Below, piece after piece: positions 27,761-38,402 of a stretch of DNA of 64,000 bases; position 1 is the first letter of the stretch; the number at the start of each line of letters is the position of its first letter. The stretch is from Comamonadaceae bacterium (lineage in GTDB: Bacteria > Pseudomonadota > Gammaproteobacteria > Burkholderiales > Burkholderiaceae), in assembly GCA_947374535.1 (NCBI GenBank), contig CANCCJ010000008.1, positions 7,650 through 71,649 of the forward strand. The letters run 5' to 3'. Below the pieces are notes generated by a model that saw only the letters and a program-made list of their open reading frames with translations, searched no databases and was not told the origin of the DNA. Both the position numbers and the translations under genes were made by a program.

Positions 27761-29041
27761 ATGACAACTCTCAACGTGTCCGAACACATGCAGACTCTCG
27801 GGGCTCAATCCAAGGTTGCCTCCGCTCAAATGGCCAAGGCTTCTGCCGCAGTCAAGAACACCGCCCTGCGCAAGCTGGCCGCTTTGCTGCGCGCCAACAT
27901 CGACGCGCTGCAAATCGACAACGCCAAAGACATTGAGCGTGCCATTGCTGCGGGCCTAGACGCCCCCATGGTGGACCGCTTGAAGCTCACGCCCAAAGTG
28001 TTGGAGACCTGCGCACAAGGCTGCGAGCAGCTGGCCGCTATGCCCGAAGTGATTGGTGAAATCACGGGTTTGAAAGAGCAACCCAGCGGCATTCGCGTGG
28101 GTCAAATGCGCGTGCCTTTGGGTGTGTTCGGCATGATTTTCGAGAGCCGTCCTAACGTGACGATTGAAGCGGCCTCGTTGTCTATCAAAAGTGGTAACGC
28201 CTGTATCTTGCGTGGCGGCTCAGAAGCGATCGCGTCTAACAAAGCTTTGGCCAAGTTGGTGCAACAAGCTTTGATGGAGAGTGGCTTGCCCACCGACGCC
28301 GTGCAACTTGTGCAAACCACGGATCGCGAAGCTGTGGGGCATCTGATAGCGATGCCCGAGTTTGTCGATGTCATCATCCCGCGTGGCGGTAAGGGCTTGA
28401 TTGAGCGCATCAGCCGCGACGCCAAAGTCCCCGTCATCAAACACTTGGACGGCAACTGCCACACCTATGTGGATGACCCCTGCGACATCGCCATGGCAGT
28501 GACTGTGGCCGACAACGCCAAGACCCAAAAGTACAGCCCTTGCAACGCCAGCGAAAGCTTGTTGGTAGCCCGTGGCGTGGCCGCCGAGTTCTTGCCCAAG
28601 ATTGGCGCCATCTTTGCCGCCAAAGGTGTGGAGATGCGATGCTCGCCTGAAGCTAAAGCCATCCTCGCCAACGTTCAAGGGGCCACCCTCAAAGACGCGA
28701 CCGAGCAAGATTGGTTTGAGGAATACCTCGGTCCCATCATCAGCATCAAAGTGGTGGACGGTTTGGATGCAGCCATTGCGCACATCAACCATTATTCGAG
28801 CCACCACACCGAATCCATCCTCACCCGTGACCACATGCATGCCCAGCGCTTCTTGCGCGAGGTGGACTCGTCTAGCGTGATGGTCAACGCCAGCACCCGC
28901 TTTGCAGATGGTTTTGAATACGGTTTAGGGGCTGAAATAGGCATTTCCACCGACAAATTTCACGCCCGTGGGCCAGTGGGCATTGAAGGTCTGACCTCGC
29001 TCAAGTACGTGGTGTTGGGTCAGGGTGAAATCCGTACGTAA
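27761..29041 (+). CDS. proA: Glutamate-5-semialdehyde dehydrogenase (gamma-glutamyl phosphate reductase)
   Basis: This is a 426-residue aldehyde dehydrogenase-like enzyme of proline synthesis. The catalytic Cys lies in [12 protein letters not shown] near residue 255, with [20 protein letters not shown] near 127 and [15 protein letters not shown] near 225. GGAAA precedes the ATG. proB is not in the window, so the two proline genes are unlinked here. Confidence 0.97.
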   Translation: MTTLNVSEHMQTLGAQSKVASAQMAKASAAVKNTALRKLAALLRANIDALQIDNAKDIERAIAAGLDAPMVDRLKLTPKVLETCAQGCEQLAAMPEVIGEITGLKEQPSGIRVGQMRVPLGVFGMIFESRPNVTIEAASLSIKSGNACILRGGSEAIASNKALAKLVQQALMESGLPTDAVQLVQTTDREAVGHLIAMPEFVDVIIPRGGKGLIERISRDAKVPVIKHLDGNCHTYVDDPCDIAMAVTVADNAKTQKYSPCNASESLLVARGVAAEFLPKIGAIFAAKGVEMRCSPEAKAILANVQGATLKDATEQDWFEEYLGPIISIKVVDGLDAAIAHINHYSSHHTESILTRDHMHAQRFLREVDSSSVMVNASTRFADGFEYGLGAEIGISTDKFHARGPVGIEGLTSLKYVVLGQGEIRT

Positions 29042-29071
29042 GTCAGTGACGCAACATTTGCCTCCTAAAGG

Positions 29072-29100
29072 CTGGCAATGTCACCCCAACGTCCTAGAAT
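29072..29100 (+). promoter_or_regulatory. Putative promoter of gshA-kup-gshB
   Basis: CTGGCA (29072-29077), a 17-base spacer and TAGAAT (29095-29100), 24 bases before the gshA ATG. Confidence 0.5.
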
Positions 29101-29123
29101 TACCTTCCACAAACAAGGACACC

Positions 29124-30419
29124 ATGGTTCCTCATCTCATCACGGCCCTCAATGGCCCCATCAACGAACTTGAACAGCGCATCCTCGATTCCATGCCCGC
29201 CATTGAGCGTTGGTTTCGTTTGGAATGGATGGAACACACGCCCCCGTTCTACAGTTCGGTTGACATTCGCAACGCCGGTTTCAAGCTCGCCCCCGTCGAC
29301 ACCAACCTTTACCCTGGCGGCTGGAACAACCTCACGCCCGAGATGCTGCCGCTGGCTGTGCAAGCCGCGATGGCGGCGATTGAAAAGATCTGTCCTGAAG
29401 CGCGTAACCTGCTGTTGATTCCCGAGAACCACACGCGCAACACCTTCTATTTGTCGAACGTGGCTCAGCTGCAGCGCATCTTCCATATGGCGGGCCTGAA
29501 TGTGCGGATTGGTTCGATCAATCCGGAGGTCAAAGAGAACACCACCATCGAATTGCCTAATGGCGACAGCGTCACGCTCGAACCAGTGATTCGCAGCAAG
29601 CGTCGCTTAGGGCTCAAAGACTTTGACCCTTGCACCATCTTGCTCAACAACGACTTGAGCGCAGGCATCCCCGGCATCTTGGAAGACTTGCATGAGCAAT
29701 ACCTCTTGCCACCTTTGCACGCAGGCTGGAGCGTGCGACGCAAGAGTAAGCACTTTGCTTGTTACGAAGAAGTGTCCAAGCGTTTTGGCAAGCTGTTGGG
29801 CATTGACCCATGGCTCATCAATCCCATGTTCAATCAGTGCGGCGAAGTCAACTTTGCCCAAGGCACGGGCATGGAGTGTTTGCAGACCAATGTGGATGCC
29901 TTGCTCACCAAGATCAAGCGCAAATACAAAGAGTACGGCATCAACGAAAAGCCGTTTGTCATCGTCAAGGCCGACAACGGCACTTATGGCATGGGCATCA
30001 TGACGGTGCGCGATGTCAAAGATTTGGATGCACTCAACCGCCGAACACGCAACAAAATGAGCGTGGTCAAAGACGGCCAAGAAGTTAACCAAGTCATCAT
30101 CCAAGAGGGCGTGCTCACGCACGAGCGCTTGAACGATGCCGTCGCCGAACCTGTGGTCTACATGATGGACCGCTATGTGGTGGGTGGCTTCTACCGCGTG
30201 CACGCAGACCGTGGCATTGATGAGAACTTGAATGCACCCGGTGCGAGCTTTGTACCCTTGGCTTTTGAGCAAAGCGCGCACACGCCGCAGCCGGGTATGA
30301 AGCCCGGCGCGAGCACGCCCAACCGGTTTTATATGTATGGCGTCATTGGCCGCTTGGCCATGCTCGCCGCGAGTTACGAACTCGAAGCGACGGATCCCGA
30401 AGCTGAAAATTACGATTGA
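29124..30419 (+). CDS. gshA: Glutamate--cysteine ligase (proteobacterial ATP-grasp type)
   Basis: This is a 431-residue enzyme for the first step of glutathione synthesis. The sequence ([62 protein letters not shown]) belongs to the family found in Betaproteobacteria (TIGR02049-like), unrelated in sequence to E. coli GshA. ATG 29124 follows AAGGA by four bases. It is followed directly by kup and gshB. Confidence 0.93.
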   Translation: MVPHLITALNGPINELEQRILDSMPAIERWFRLEWMEHTPPFYSSVDIRNAGFKLAPVDTNLYPGGWNNLTPEMLPLAVQAAMAAIEKICPEARNLLLIPENHTRNTFYLSNVAQLQRIFHMAGLNVRIGSINPEVKENTTIELPNGDSVTLEPVIRSKRRLGLKDFDPCTILLNNDLSAGIPGILEDLHEQYLLPPLHAGWSVRRKSKHFACYEEVSKRFGKLLGIDPWLINPMFNQCGEVNFAQGTGMECLQTNVDALLTKIKRKYKEYGINEKPFVIVKADNGTYGMGIMTVRDVKDLDALNRRTRNKMSVVKDGQEVNQVIIQEGVLTHERLNDAVAEPVVYMMDRYVVGGFYRVHADRGIDENLNAPGASFVPLAFEQSAHTPQPGMKPGASTPNRFYMYGVIGRLAMLAASYELEATDPEAENYD

Positions 30420-30427
30420 GGTTATTG

Positions 30428-32299
30428 ATGGAACAACACGGTAAATCGTCGCTTGCGGCACTGACCTTGGGCGCCATCGGCGTCGTTTATGGCGATATCG
30501 GCACTTCGCCTCTTTATGCATTCAAAGAGGTTTTTGCTAGCGCACATGTACCCATAAATGAAGCAAACATTCTTGGTGTGCTGTCATTGTTCTTTTGGAC
30601 GCTGACCATCATCGTCTCGGTGAAATATGTGGCGTTGATCATGCGCGCTGATAACCAAGGCGAGGGCGGCTTGATGTCCTTGCTCGCTTTGGCATCACAA
30701 GCGGTCAAAGATTCTCCGCGTGCGCACCAAGTGCTTTTGATTATGGGTGTCTTTGGCGTCGCCTTGTTCTTTGGTGATGGTGTGATTACGCCGGCGATTT
30801 CAGTGCTTTCAGCGGTTGAGGGTTTAGAAATCGTCACCCCAGAAGCCAAGCCTTATGTCGTGCCTATTTCTTTGGTTGTACTGGCCATGCTCTTCTTGAT
30901 GCAGCGCCGCGGGACTTCGGATATTGGCAAGCTGTTTGGCCCGGTGATGGTGGTTTGGTTTTTCGTCATTGGTTATTTCGGTTTTGTGTCTGTGCTGCAA
31001 AACCCAGATGTGTTGGCCGCTGTGAATCCTGTGCACGCGATTCGATTTGGGATCGAAAACCAAGGCTTGGCTTTTCTCACCTTGGGCGCTGTCTTCTTGT
31101 GTGTGACGGGTGCCGAGGCTTTGTATGCCGACATGGGGCACTTCGGAAAGAAACCAATTCAATTGGCTTGGTTCTACATGGTCATGCCTATGTTGATGCT
31201 CAACTACTTTGGCCAAGGCGCGTTGGTGTTGGCAGACCCATCTGCAGTTGAGAATCCTTTCTTTCTGCTGGTTCCTGATTGGGCCTTATTGCCGATGGTG
31301 GTCCTTGCAACGGCAGCAACGGTCATTGCATCGCAAGCGTTGATTTCGGGTGCTTTCTCAGCGACCAAGCAAACCATTCAGCTTGGCTTTTTGCCGCGCA
31401 TGAGCATCTTGCACACGTCCATCAAGGACACAGGACAAATTTATTTGCCAGCTGTGAATTGGACCTTGTTTGCTGGGGTTGTGCTGTCCGTCACTTTGTT
31501 TGGCTCATCTACAGCGCTCGCCGCGGCCTACGGTATTTCGGTAAGCTTGGTGATGGTGATCACCACGCTGATGACCTATTTTGTGATTCGCCACGGCTGG
31601 GGTTACCCTTTGTGGATCTGCATTCCAGCGACGGCTGTATTTTTAACTGTAGATGTTGGTTTCTTTATTTCGAACTCTTTGAAGTTTCTCCAAGGAGGTT
31701 GGTTTCCCATCGTCATGGCGCTGGCGCTCTTCGCGCTGTTGGCTACTTGGAAGGAAGGGCGCCGTTTGCTGAAATTGGCGGTCCTTACACATGGCATGGA
31801 GCTTCCTACTTTCTTGGCGTCTGTTTTTGCGCATCCACCTAAACGTGTGGAAGGAACGGCTGTTTTCTTGACTGCTGAGTCAGACACGGTTCCCAATGCG
31901 ATTCTCCATAACCTCAAGCACAACAAAGTTTTGCATGAGCAAAACTTGTTTGTCACCGTGCGTAGTCATGAAGTGCCATGGATAGACGAATCTAAGCGGA
32001 TGGAGGCAGAGTCTCTTGGCAACAATTGCTGGAAGGTTTACTTGAATTACGGTTTCAAAGATGACCCAGATGTGCCAAGCGGCTTGGCCATGCTGAACGG
32101 TAAGGGATGCGTCATCGACCCCATGACCACCAGCTATTTCTTGTCACGTGATCGAGTCGTCCCAACGGTGGGTAGTGGTATGGCACCGTGGCGCGAAAAA
32201 CTGTTTGCACAAATGCACCTCAATGCCAGTTCAGCTGCGGATTTCTTGAACTTGCCAAACAACTCCGTGGTGGAGTTGGGCAGCAAGATCGAAATTTAA
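30428..32299 (+). CDS. kup: Potassium uptake protein Kup
   Basis: This is a 623-residue K+/H+ symporter. The N-terminal signature [19 protein letters not shown] is followed by about 12 membrane helices ([36 protein letters not shown]) and a cytoplasmic C-terminal domain of about 170 residues. ATG 30428 is eight bases after gshA and its stop is three bases before gshB, so the transporter is sandwiched within the glutathione operon. Confidence 0.97.
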   Translation: MEQHGKSSLAALTLGAIGVVYGDIGTSPLYAFKEVFASAHVPINEANILGVLSLFFWTLTIIVSVKYVALIMRADNQGEGGLMSLLALASQAVKDSPRAHQVLLIMGVFGVALFFGDGVITPAISVLSAVEGLEIVTPEAKPYVVPISLVVLAMLFLMQRRGTSDIGKLFGPVMVVWFFVIGYFGFVSVLQNPDVLAAVNPVHAIRFGIENQGLAFLTLGAVFLCVTGAEALYADMGHFGKKPIQLAWFYMVMPMLMLNYFGQGALVLADPSAVENPFFLLVPDWALLPMVVLATAATVIASQALISGAFSATKQTIQLGFLPRMSILHTSIKDTGQIYLPAVNWTLFAGVVLSVTLFGSSTALAAAYGISVSLVMVITTLMTYFVIRHGWGYPLWICIPATAVFLTVDVGFFISNSLKFLQGGWFPIVMALALFALLATWKEGRRLLKLAVLTHGMELPTFLASVFAHPPKRVEGTAVFLTAESDTVPNAILHNLKHNKVLHEQNLFVTVRSHEVPWIDESKRMEAESLGNNCWKVYLNYGFKDDPDVPSGLAMLNGKGCVIDPMTTSYFLSRDRVVPTVGSGMAPWREKLFAQMHLNASSAADFLNLPNNSVVELGSKIEI

Positions 32300-32302
32300 G
32301 CT

Positions 32303-33253
32303 ATGAAAATTCTGTTCGTCGCTGACCCGCTTTCGTCTTTCAAAATTTACAAAGACACCACATTTGCGATGATGCGTGAAGCGCAGCGTCGCGGTCATGA
32401 GGTGTTGGCCTGCGAGCGCAAAGACATCATTTGGCAAAGCGGTCATTCAGTCACGGCGCGTGCCAAGCGTCTGCGACTCACGGGTGAAGACGACGTGTGG
32501 TTTGAAGTGCATGGTGTCATCGATGCGTGTCCTTTGCACTCCATGGGCTGCGTCGTCATGCGCCAAGACCCCCCGTTTGACAGTGAGTATTTCTACGCCA
32601 CCCACCTGCTGGAGCAGGCGGAGCGCGAAGGTGCCAAGGTGTTCAACAAGCCTCGTGCTTTGCGAGACCACCCCGAAAAATTAGCCATCTTAGAGTTCGC
32701 GCAATTCATCAGTCCGACTTTGGTGACGCGTAACCTCGATGCCGTGCGTGCCTTTCACACGCACCACCGCGACATCATCTTGAAGCCGCTCGATGGCATG
32801 GGCGGCACCGGCATCTTCCGCGTCAAAAACGACAACTTGAATCTCGGCGCCATCATTGAAATGCTCACGCGTGACGGCGTGCAAACCGTGATGGTGCAAA
32901 AGTTCATCCCCGAGATTGAACAGGGCGACAAACGCGTGTTGGTGATTGGTGGCCAAGTGGTGCCCTATTGCTTGGCACGTATTCCGCAAGGTGGCGAGGT
33001 GCGTGGCAATTTGGCTGCGGGTGGTAAAGGGGTCGCTCAAGCGCTATCGGCGCGTGATCGTGAAATTGCAGAAACCTTAGGGCCTGTGCTGGCCGCACGC
33101 GGTTTGCTGCTGGTGGGCTTGGATGTGATTGGTGACTGTTTGACTGAAATTAACGTCACCAGTCCGACTTGTTTTCAAGAGATCTTCGACCAGACCGGTT
33201 TTGATGTGGCTGCGATGTTTATCGATGCCCTCGAAGCCGCTATCACTGCCTAA
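32303..33253 (+). CDS. gshB: Glutathione synthetase
   Basis: This is a 316-residue ATP-grasp enzyme adding Gly to gamma-glutamylcysteine. The N-terminus MKILFVADPLSSFKIYKD, the substrate loop MRQDPPFDSEYFYAT, the ATP-grasp segment ILKPLDGMGGTGIF, and RIPQGGEVRGNLAAGGKGVA and EINVTSPTCFQEI near the end are all typical GshB signatures. Third gene of gshA-kup-gshB. Confidence 0.97.
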   Translation: MKILFVADPLSSFKIYKDTTFAMMREAQRRGHEVLACERKDIIWQSGHSVTARAKRLRLTGEDDVWFEVHGVIDACPLHSMGCVVMRQDPPFDSEYFYATHLLEQAEREGAKVFNKPRALRDHPEKLAILEFAQFISPTLVTRNLDAVRAFHTHHRDIILKPLDGMGGTGIFRVKNDNLNLGAIIEMLTRDGVQTVMVQKFIPEIEQGDKRVLVIGGQVVPYCLARIPQGGEVRGNLAAGGKGVAQALSARDREIAETLGPVLAARGLLLVGLDVIGDCLTEINVTSPTCFQEIFDQTGFDVAAMFIDALEAAITA

Positions 33254-33271
33254 GGCTTGCTGCATCAAGCG

Positions 33272-34051
33272 CTAGGCGGGTAGGACTTGCCCGTCCACAA
33301 ATACTTTGAGCTCACCGGGTAGAAACGGTGTCCACACCTCGTTGCTGGTCAAGGGCGAAGTCACCACCACGGCCACGCGATCGTCTGGGTTGGCGAACGC
33401 TGCAAAGTCAATGCTGAGGTCTTGATCACTCAGCGTCGCCATGGCAAACGGATGTTTGCGCTCGATGTACCAAAGCTGGGTGGACGCATGCGCCCAAAGC
33501 GCTTGGCCGTTCGACAGCAAGAAATTGAAGGTCCCGTGCTTGGCAATTTGCGGCACCAATTCACGCAAGGTCAACGTGAGCTCTTCGATAGACGGCACAC
33601 TGGCGTGCGACTTGGCTAACTCTTGCATCAGCCAACAAAACGCTTGTTCGCTGTCTGTGTGTCCCACAGGTTTGAAGTTGCCGTGCAAGCGCGGTGCGTA
33701 ATTTTCTAGGTTGCCGTTGTGCGCGAATACCCAGTAACGCCCCCAGAGCTCGCGCACGAAGGGGTGGCAGTTTTCGAGCGACACCACGCCTTGGGTGGCT
33801 TTGCGGATGTGCGCAATCACGTTGCGGCTTTTGATGGGGTACTTGCGAATCAGTTCGGCCACAGGCGAGCTGCTGGCGGGAAGATGGTCAATGAAATGGC
33901 GCAAGCCTCGGTCTTTGTCTGTGCCTTCAAAGAAGGCAATGCCCCAGCCATCGTCGTGGTGGTCGGTCACGCCCGCACGTTGAGCGAAACCGCTGAAGCT
34001 AAAGGTCGCATCCGTGGGGTTGTTGCAGTTGAGTCCGAGAAGTTGGCACAT
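33272..34051 (-). CDS. Class II glutamine amidotransferase (YafJ-like)
   Basis: This is a 259-residue protein starting M-Cys2-QLLGLN, so the nucleophile Cys is exposed after Met removal, as in Ntn-type amidotransferases. Further motifs are DGWGIAFFE, VIAHIRKATQG, ENCHPFV and WVFAHNGNL. The domain stands alone without a synthase partner. Members (YafJ) are thought to be hydrolases of gamma-glutamyl compounds. The location next to gshB is suggestive only. It starts seven bases after the CWC gene on the same strand. Confidence 0.88.
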   Translation of the reverse strand: MCQLLGLNCNNPTDATFSFSGFAQRAGVTDHHDDGWGIAFFEGTDKDRGLRHFIDHLPASSSPVAELIRKYPIKSRNVIAHIRKATQGVVSLENCHPFVRELWGRYWVFAHNGNLENYAPRLHGNFKPVGHTDSEQAFCWLMQELAKSHASVPSIEELTLTLRELVPQIAKHGTFNFLLSNGQALWAHASTQLWYIERKHPFAMATLSDQDLSIDFAAFANPDDRVAVVVTSPLTSNEVWTPFLPGELKVFVDGQVLPA

Positions 34052-34058
34052 GGTGGAG

Positions 34059-34286
34059 TCAGCGAGAGGATGAAGTCTGCGTGGCGCAGTGTTGGCAGAT
34101 GCAGGCGTTTCGCTGCGCAGCGGGGGGAACGCGTGTGAGCAGTTCGGGTGAAAAAGCCACTGTCACACACCAGCATGCAGCGACCGGTTGCCCAGTTTGT
34201 TTGGCGACTTCCATGGCGCATTGGTTGGGCTTGCCGCACAAAGGGCAGGCGCAGGCGTCAACGTGGGTGGGCATCGGGCTGGACAT
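34059..34286 (-). CDS. Cysteine-rich CWC family protein
   Basis: This is a 75-residue protein with nine cysteines arranged as CACPLCGKPNQC, a central CWC and a C-terminal CICQHC. This matches the small Cys_rich_CWC family, presumed zinc-binding and of unknown function. An upstream in-frame start (34319) would add 11 residues. ATG 34286 gives MSSPMPTHVDACACPLCG. It is co-directional with, and seven bases ahead of, the amidotransferase gene. Confidence 0.78.
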   Translation of the reverse strand: MSSPMPTHVDACACPLCGKPNQCAMEVAKQTGQPVAACWCVTVAFSPELLTRVPPAAQRNACICQHCATQTSSSR

Positions 34287-34329
34287 GCCTCTCAGTGTAG
34301 CGAGACAGACAAGGCACAATCCAAAACGT

Positions 34330-35526
34330 ATGTACGAATTTCAACCCACGCCCGAAGCGGCTCGCGCCCGTTTGGCCAACGTCAACCCCAAAGACTATGC
34401 GCACACGCGCAATGCCTTGGATGGTGCCGTGACGCATTTGTCGCCTTACTTGACGCATGGTTTTTTGAGCGTGCCCGATGTAGCCAGTGCGATGTATCAC
34501 CAGTACCGCGTGGGCGTGCAACATAAGCTCATTTTTGAGATGGGTTGGCGTGAGTATTTTCAGCATGTGCATCACCACTTAGGCGATGGCATTGCGCAAC
34601 CTTTGCGCGACGGCATATTGCCCGAGGTCGAGTACAGCCGCACTTTGCCTGAAGACGTACGCCACGCCTGCACCCGTGTGCCCGTGATCGACCAAGCGAT
34701 TCGCATGCTCTACACCACCGGTTATTTGCACAACCATGCAAGGCTTTGGCTGGCCAGCTACATCGTGCATTTGCGCAAAGTGCATTGGCGTGTGGCTGCA
34801 GACTGGATGTACAGCCATTTGCTCGATGGTGATGTGGCAAGCAACTACCTCAGCTGGCAGTGGGTGGCCGCCACCAACAGCAGCAAGCCCTACTTGTTCA
34901 ACGCCGATAACGTTGAGCAGTTTGCGCCCCCTGAATGGCACAGCCGAGGCACGGCCATAGACGCGAGTTACGAGACCATTGAGATTTTGGCGAGTAACCC
35001 TGCGCGTGTGGCGCAAGTGCACAAGAACGAACTGGCGTGGGACGAGCCTGTTGTCAGCACAGAACCGCCTTCAGAGTTGGGTTTTGTCGCGCCGAGCGCC
35101 AGCGATGTGATGGGGAAACATGTGTGGTTGGTACATCCCTGGGCGTTGGCAGATTTGCCTACTGATTTGCCCGCCGATGTGGTGTGCGTGGCCGTGGCTT
35201 TTGCCGAACACGCGAAGGCGCATCCGTGGAGCGCCTTGCGTTGGCGTTTTGTGGGGCAGCGGATGACAGAACTCACGCCGCACCGTTGGTTTGGTTTTGC
35301 GGAGGCGGTCAGGCAAGCTTTGTCACAAGCGCAAAGCGTGCAAACCGTGGCGCATTTGTGTTTGCCAGACCTCTCGGCGGCAGCAGTGCTACTCAGGCCC
35401 GCACCACGCTTGTTCCGTCACATTGACAAGCCGATGGACTCATTCAGCAAATGGTGGGTTCAGGTGAACAAAAATGTGCGCCACTTGCAGCAACTGGTGT
35501 ATCCGCTGCCCGCAAGAACCGTTTAA
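34330..35526 (+). CDS. Photolyase/cryptochrome-like protein, FAD domain first
   Basis: This is a 398-residue protein. Residues about 1-205 match the C-terminal FAD-binding domain of photolyases (VTHLSPYLTHGFLS 34-47, GWREYFQHV 72-80, the VPVIDQAIRMLYTTGYLHNH segment 117-136, NYLSWQWVAATNSSKPYLFN 172-191). The usual N-terminal antenna alpha/beta domain is missing. Instead residues about 262-385 (KHVWLVHPWALADL, HPWSALRWRFVGQRM) resemble such an alpha/beta domain placed after the FAD domain. The frame is open upstream to 34081, but that stretch is the antisense of the CWC gene. Whether it repairs DNA or senses light is unknown. Confidence 0.75.
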   Translation: MYEFQPTPEAARARLANVNPKDYAHTRNALDGAVTHLSPYLTHGFLSVPDVASAMYHQYRVGVQHKLIFEMGWREYFQHVHHHLGDGIAQPLRDGILPEVEYSRTLPEDVRHACTRVPVIDQAIRMLYTTGYLHNHARLWLASYIVHLRKVHWRVAADWMYSHLLDGDVASNYLSWQWVAATNSSKPYLFNADNVEQFAPPEWHSRGTAIDASYETIEILASNPARVAQVHKNELAWDEPVVSTEPPSELGFVAPSASDVMGKHVWLVHPWALADLPTDLPADVVCVAVAFAEHAKAHPWSALRWRFVGQRMTELTPHRWFGFAEAVRQALSQAQSVQTVAHLCLPDLSAAAVLLRPAPRLFRHIDKPMDSFSKWWVQVNKNVRHLQQLVYPLPARTV

Positions 35527-35543
35527 GCGCAGTTCTTTTGGCT

Positions 35544-35939
35544 TTATTCGCCAGGCGCCGGCGTGACTTTGGAGATGAAGTATTCGGTCTCACCAAAGCA
35601 AGATGGCAACCCTTTGTGTTGCTCGTATTCGATGACCACTTTCTGGCCGATGTGCGCGTTGATTTGATCGGCCACAGCGTTGTCACGAACCGTGAATGCA
35701 AACTTTTCAGGAATCGCGGGCATCGTTGCCAGGGCACGCACTTGTTCGCCTTCCCATGACTTACACACCCAGCCTTTGTAAGACAGCTTTTGTACATAAC
35801 CCACGCTCTCACCTTTGGAGTAAGTGAAGTGGTACGAGAACATCAAGTACAGGCAGAGCACGATGAGCACGGTCAAGACCAAGCCGATCACCGTGCGCAA
35901 GGCATAACGAATAAATGTGCTGATGAAGTTGCGGGTCAT
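35544..35939 (-). CDS. Conserved hypothetical single-pass membrane protein
   Basis: This is a 131-residue protein. One N-terminal membrane helix (TVIGLVLTVLIVLCLYLMF, residues 16-34) is followed by a periplasmic or cytoplasmic domain of about 95 residues with two Cys (KGWVCKSWEGEQV and GLPSCFGETEYF), which may form a disulfide or contact a ligand. I recognise it only as a conserved hypothetical of Burkholderiales. A TATGAT hexamer on the minus strand about 30 bases upstream could be its -10. Function unknown. Confidence 0.75.
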   Translation of the reverse strand: MTRNFISTFIRYALRTVIGLVLTVLIVLCLYLMFSYHFTYSKGESVGYVQKLSYKGWVCKSWEGEQVRALATMPAIPEKFAFTVRDNAVADQINAHIGQKVVIEYEQHKGLPSCFGETEYFISKVTPAPGE

Positions 35940-35993
35940 GTGCTTGCTTTGAAGAGAGGGTGAATGCCCGAATCATAGTTGGCGTTGCCAACA

Positions 35994-36019
35994 AAAACGG
36001 CTCCCGAAGGAGCCGTTTT
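35994..36019 (-). terminator. Rho-independent terminator of glcB
   Basis: An 11-base-pair stem around CGGCTCC/GGAGCCG. On the minus strand the loop is TTCG, a stable tetraloop, and the stem is followed by a T run. It lies 34 bases past the glcB stop. Confidence 0.85.
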
Positions 36020-36052
36020 CTAGTACGTCACTTGCAGTGACTTAGCCTTTGA

Positions 36053-38272
36053 TTAAGCCGTACCCGCTTTCACTTTCAAACGCCATGCGTGCAGCAAAGG
36101 CTCGGTGTAGCCGCTGGGCTGCTCTTTGCCTTTGAACACCAAGTCGAGAGCAGCTTGGTAAGCAGGCGCTTTGGCGAAGCGACCGGACATTTTTTGGTAC
36201 TGCGGATCGCCAGCATTTTGCTTGTCCACCACGCCAGCCATGCGCTTGAAAGTGGCCTTCACTTCAGCGGGTGTCACCACGCCGTGGAGCAACCAGTTGG
36301 CGATGTGTTGGCTAGAAATGCGCAGTGTGGCGCGATCTTCCATCAAGCCAACGTTGTGAATGTCAGGCACTTTCGAGCAGCCCACGCCTTGGTCAATCCA
36401 GCGCACCACGTAACCCAAGATGCCTTGCACGTTGTTGTCCAACTCTTGTTGACGCTCGGCGTCTTTCCATTTGGCTTTGGCGACCACGGGCACTTGCAGC
36501 AAGTCGTTCAACAAGCTGTCGCGCACCTTGTTGTAGTCAATCTTCTCCAACTCTTTCTGGACATCGGTGACTTTGACTTGGTGGTAGTGCATCGCGTGCA
36601 AAACAGCTGCTGTGGGGCTTGGCACCCAAGCGGTGTTGGCGCCTGCTTTGGGGTGACCAATTTTTTGCTTCAACATTTCGGCCATCAAGTCGGGCATGGC
36701 CCACATGCCTTTGCCGATTTGTGCCTTGCCGCGTAAGCCGCATGACAAGCCAGCCAACACGTTGTTTTTTTCGTAGGCTTGAATCCATGCGCTGGTCTTC
36801 ATGTCGCCTTTGCGCAGCATGGGGCCTGCTTGCATGGCGGTGTGCATTTCGTCGCCGGTGCGATCCAAGAAACCTGTGTTGATGAAGGCCACGCGGCTCG
36901 CCGCTGCGGCGATACAGGCTTTCAAGTTCACGCTGGTGCGGCGCTCTTCGTCCATGATGCCCAGCTTGACGGTGCTGTCAGCTAGACCTAAGACCTTTTC
37001 AACGCGACCAAACAACTCACAAGCAAACGCCACTTCCGTGGGGCCGTGCATTTTGGGTTTGACGATGTAGACCGAGCCGGTGCGCGAGTTGCGAATGCCA
37101 GCTTTGCCGTGGCCTTGCAAATCGTGCAGTGCGATGGTGGTGGTCACGACCGCGTCCAAGATGCCTTCTGGAATTTCGTGTGTTGCACCGTCTTTGCCTG
37201 TGTACAAGATGGCCGGGTTGGTCATCAAGTGGCCGACGTTGCGAAGGAACAGCAATGAGCGGCCGTGCAATTTGACGGGCTGGCCATCTTTGCCGGTGTA
37301 TTCGCGGTCAGCGTTCAAGCCGCGTGTGAAAGTCTTGCCGCCTTTTTCAACGCTCTCAGTCAGGGTACCTTTCACGATGCCCAACCAGTTGCCGTAAGCC
37401 AGCACTTTGTCGTCCGCATCCACCACGGCCACGGAGTCTTCCAAGTCGAGGATGGTGGACAGCGCGGCTTCCACGATCAGGTCGCTCACGCCGGCGGCAT
37501 CAGACGCGCCGATGGCGGTGTTGCGGTTGATTTGCAAGTCAAGGTGCAAACCGTTGTGCACAAACAGCACCGACGATGGCTCAGCCGCCTTGCCTTGGAA
37601 ACCCACGAATTGCGCGGCCTTGGCCAGCTTGGTGGTTTTGCCGTTCTTCAACGACACAAGCAACTCACCGTCCACCACGGCGTAGCCGGTGGAATCGATG
37701 TGTGAGCCGCTCTTCAAGGGCACGGTGCGGTCCAGCACGTAACGTGCGTACTCGATCACTTTGGCGCCGCGTACGGGGTTGTAGGCTTTGCCTTTTTCTG
37801 CACCGTGGGTTTCGGGCAAGGCGTCTGTGCCGTACAGCGCGTCATACAAAGAGCCCCAACGGGCGTTGGCCGCATTCAGTGCGTAGCGTGCGTTGAGCAC
37901 GGGCACCACCAGCTGTGGTCCAGCTTGCAAAGCCAGCTCAGCATCCACGTTTTTGGTGGTCGCTTTGACCTTATCGGGCTGTGGCACGAGGTAGCCAATT
38001 TTTTCCCAGAACTTGCGGTACGCCTTCATGTTCTTGATGGGGCCGGGGTTTTGCTTGTGCCAAGCGTCCATGTCCAATTGCAGGCGGTCACGCTCAGCCA
38101 ACAAAGCGATGTTCTTAGGTGCCAAGTCTTGAACGATGGCGTCAAAGCCGGTCCAGAATGTGCCGCTGCTCACGCCGGTGTCAGGCAACACTTTGGTTTC
38201 GATGAATTTGTACAAATTGGTGGCAACTTGCAAGCTGTGAACTTGCGTGCGCTTGGTGGTGTCTTGGCTCAT
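36053..38272 (-). CDS. glcB: Malate synthase G
   Basis: This is a 739-residue enzyme condensing glyoxylate with acetyl-CoA in the glyoxylate/glycolate pathway. The long G-type architecture is recognised from [30 protein letters not shown], and the [20 protein letters not shown] and [13 protein letters not shown] segments, with the catalytic Asp in the C-terminal region. It stands alone between two terminator-bounded units. No isocitrate lyase or glcDEF is adjacent. Translation starts with ATG 38272. Confidence 0.97.
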   Translation of the reverse strand: MSQDTTKRTQVHSLQVATNLYKFIETKVLPDTGVSSGTFWTGFDAIVQDLAPKNIALLAERDRLQLDMDAWHKQNPGPIKNMKAYRKFWEKIGYLVPQPDKVKATTKNVDAELALQAGPQLVVPVLNARYALNAANARWGSLYDALYGTDALPETHGAEKGKAYNPVRGAKVIEYARYVLDRTVPLKSGSHIDSTGYAVVDGELLVSLKNGKTTKLAKAAQFVGFQGKAAEPSSVLFVHNGLHLDLQINRNTAIGASDAAGVSDLIVEAALSTILDLEDSVAVVDADDKVLAYGNWLGIVKGTLTESVEKGGKTFTRGLNADREYTGKDGQPVKLHGRSLLFLRNVGHLMTNPAILYTGKDGATHEIPEGILDAVVTTTIALHDLQGHGKAGIRNSRTGSVYIVKPKMHGPTEVAFACELFGRVEKVLGLADSTVKLGIMDEERRTSVNLKACIAAAASRVAFINTGFLDRTGDEMHTAMQAGPMLRKGDMKTSAWIQAYEKNNVLAGLSCGLRGKAQIGKGMWAMPDLMAEMLKQKIGHPKAGANTAWVPSPTAAVLHAMHYHQVKVTDVQKELEKIDYNKVRDSLLNDLLQVPVVAKAKWKDAERQQELDNNVQGILGYVVRWIDQGVGCSKVPDIHNVGLMEDRATLRISSQHIANWLLHGVVTPAEVKATFKRMAGVVDKQNAGDPQYQKMSGRFAKAPAYQAALDLVFKGKEQPSGYTEPLLHAWRLKVKAGTA

Positions 38273-38402
38273 GGTGCGGTCTCTCTGGATAAATCAAAAA
38301 GGAAAATTCAGGGCGAATCTTATTGGATTGCGTGGCGTTGATTGCATCGCCAGCTTTTCGGCTGTCGTGACAAATACGTGGGTAATCACGCCAGCATGTG
38401 GA

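Noticed and set aside
29607..30521. Open frame of 304 codons on the minus strand
   Set aside because: Shadow of gshA and the start of kup; no recognisable family.
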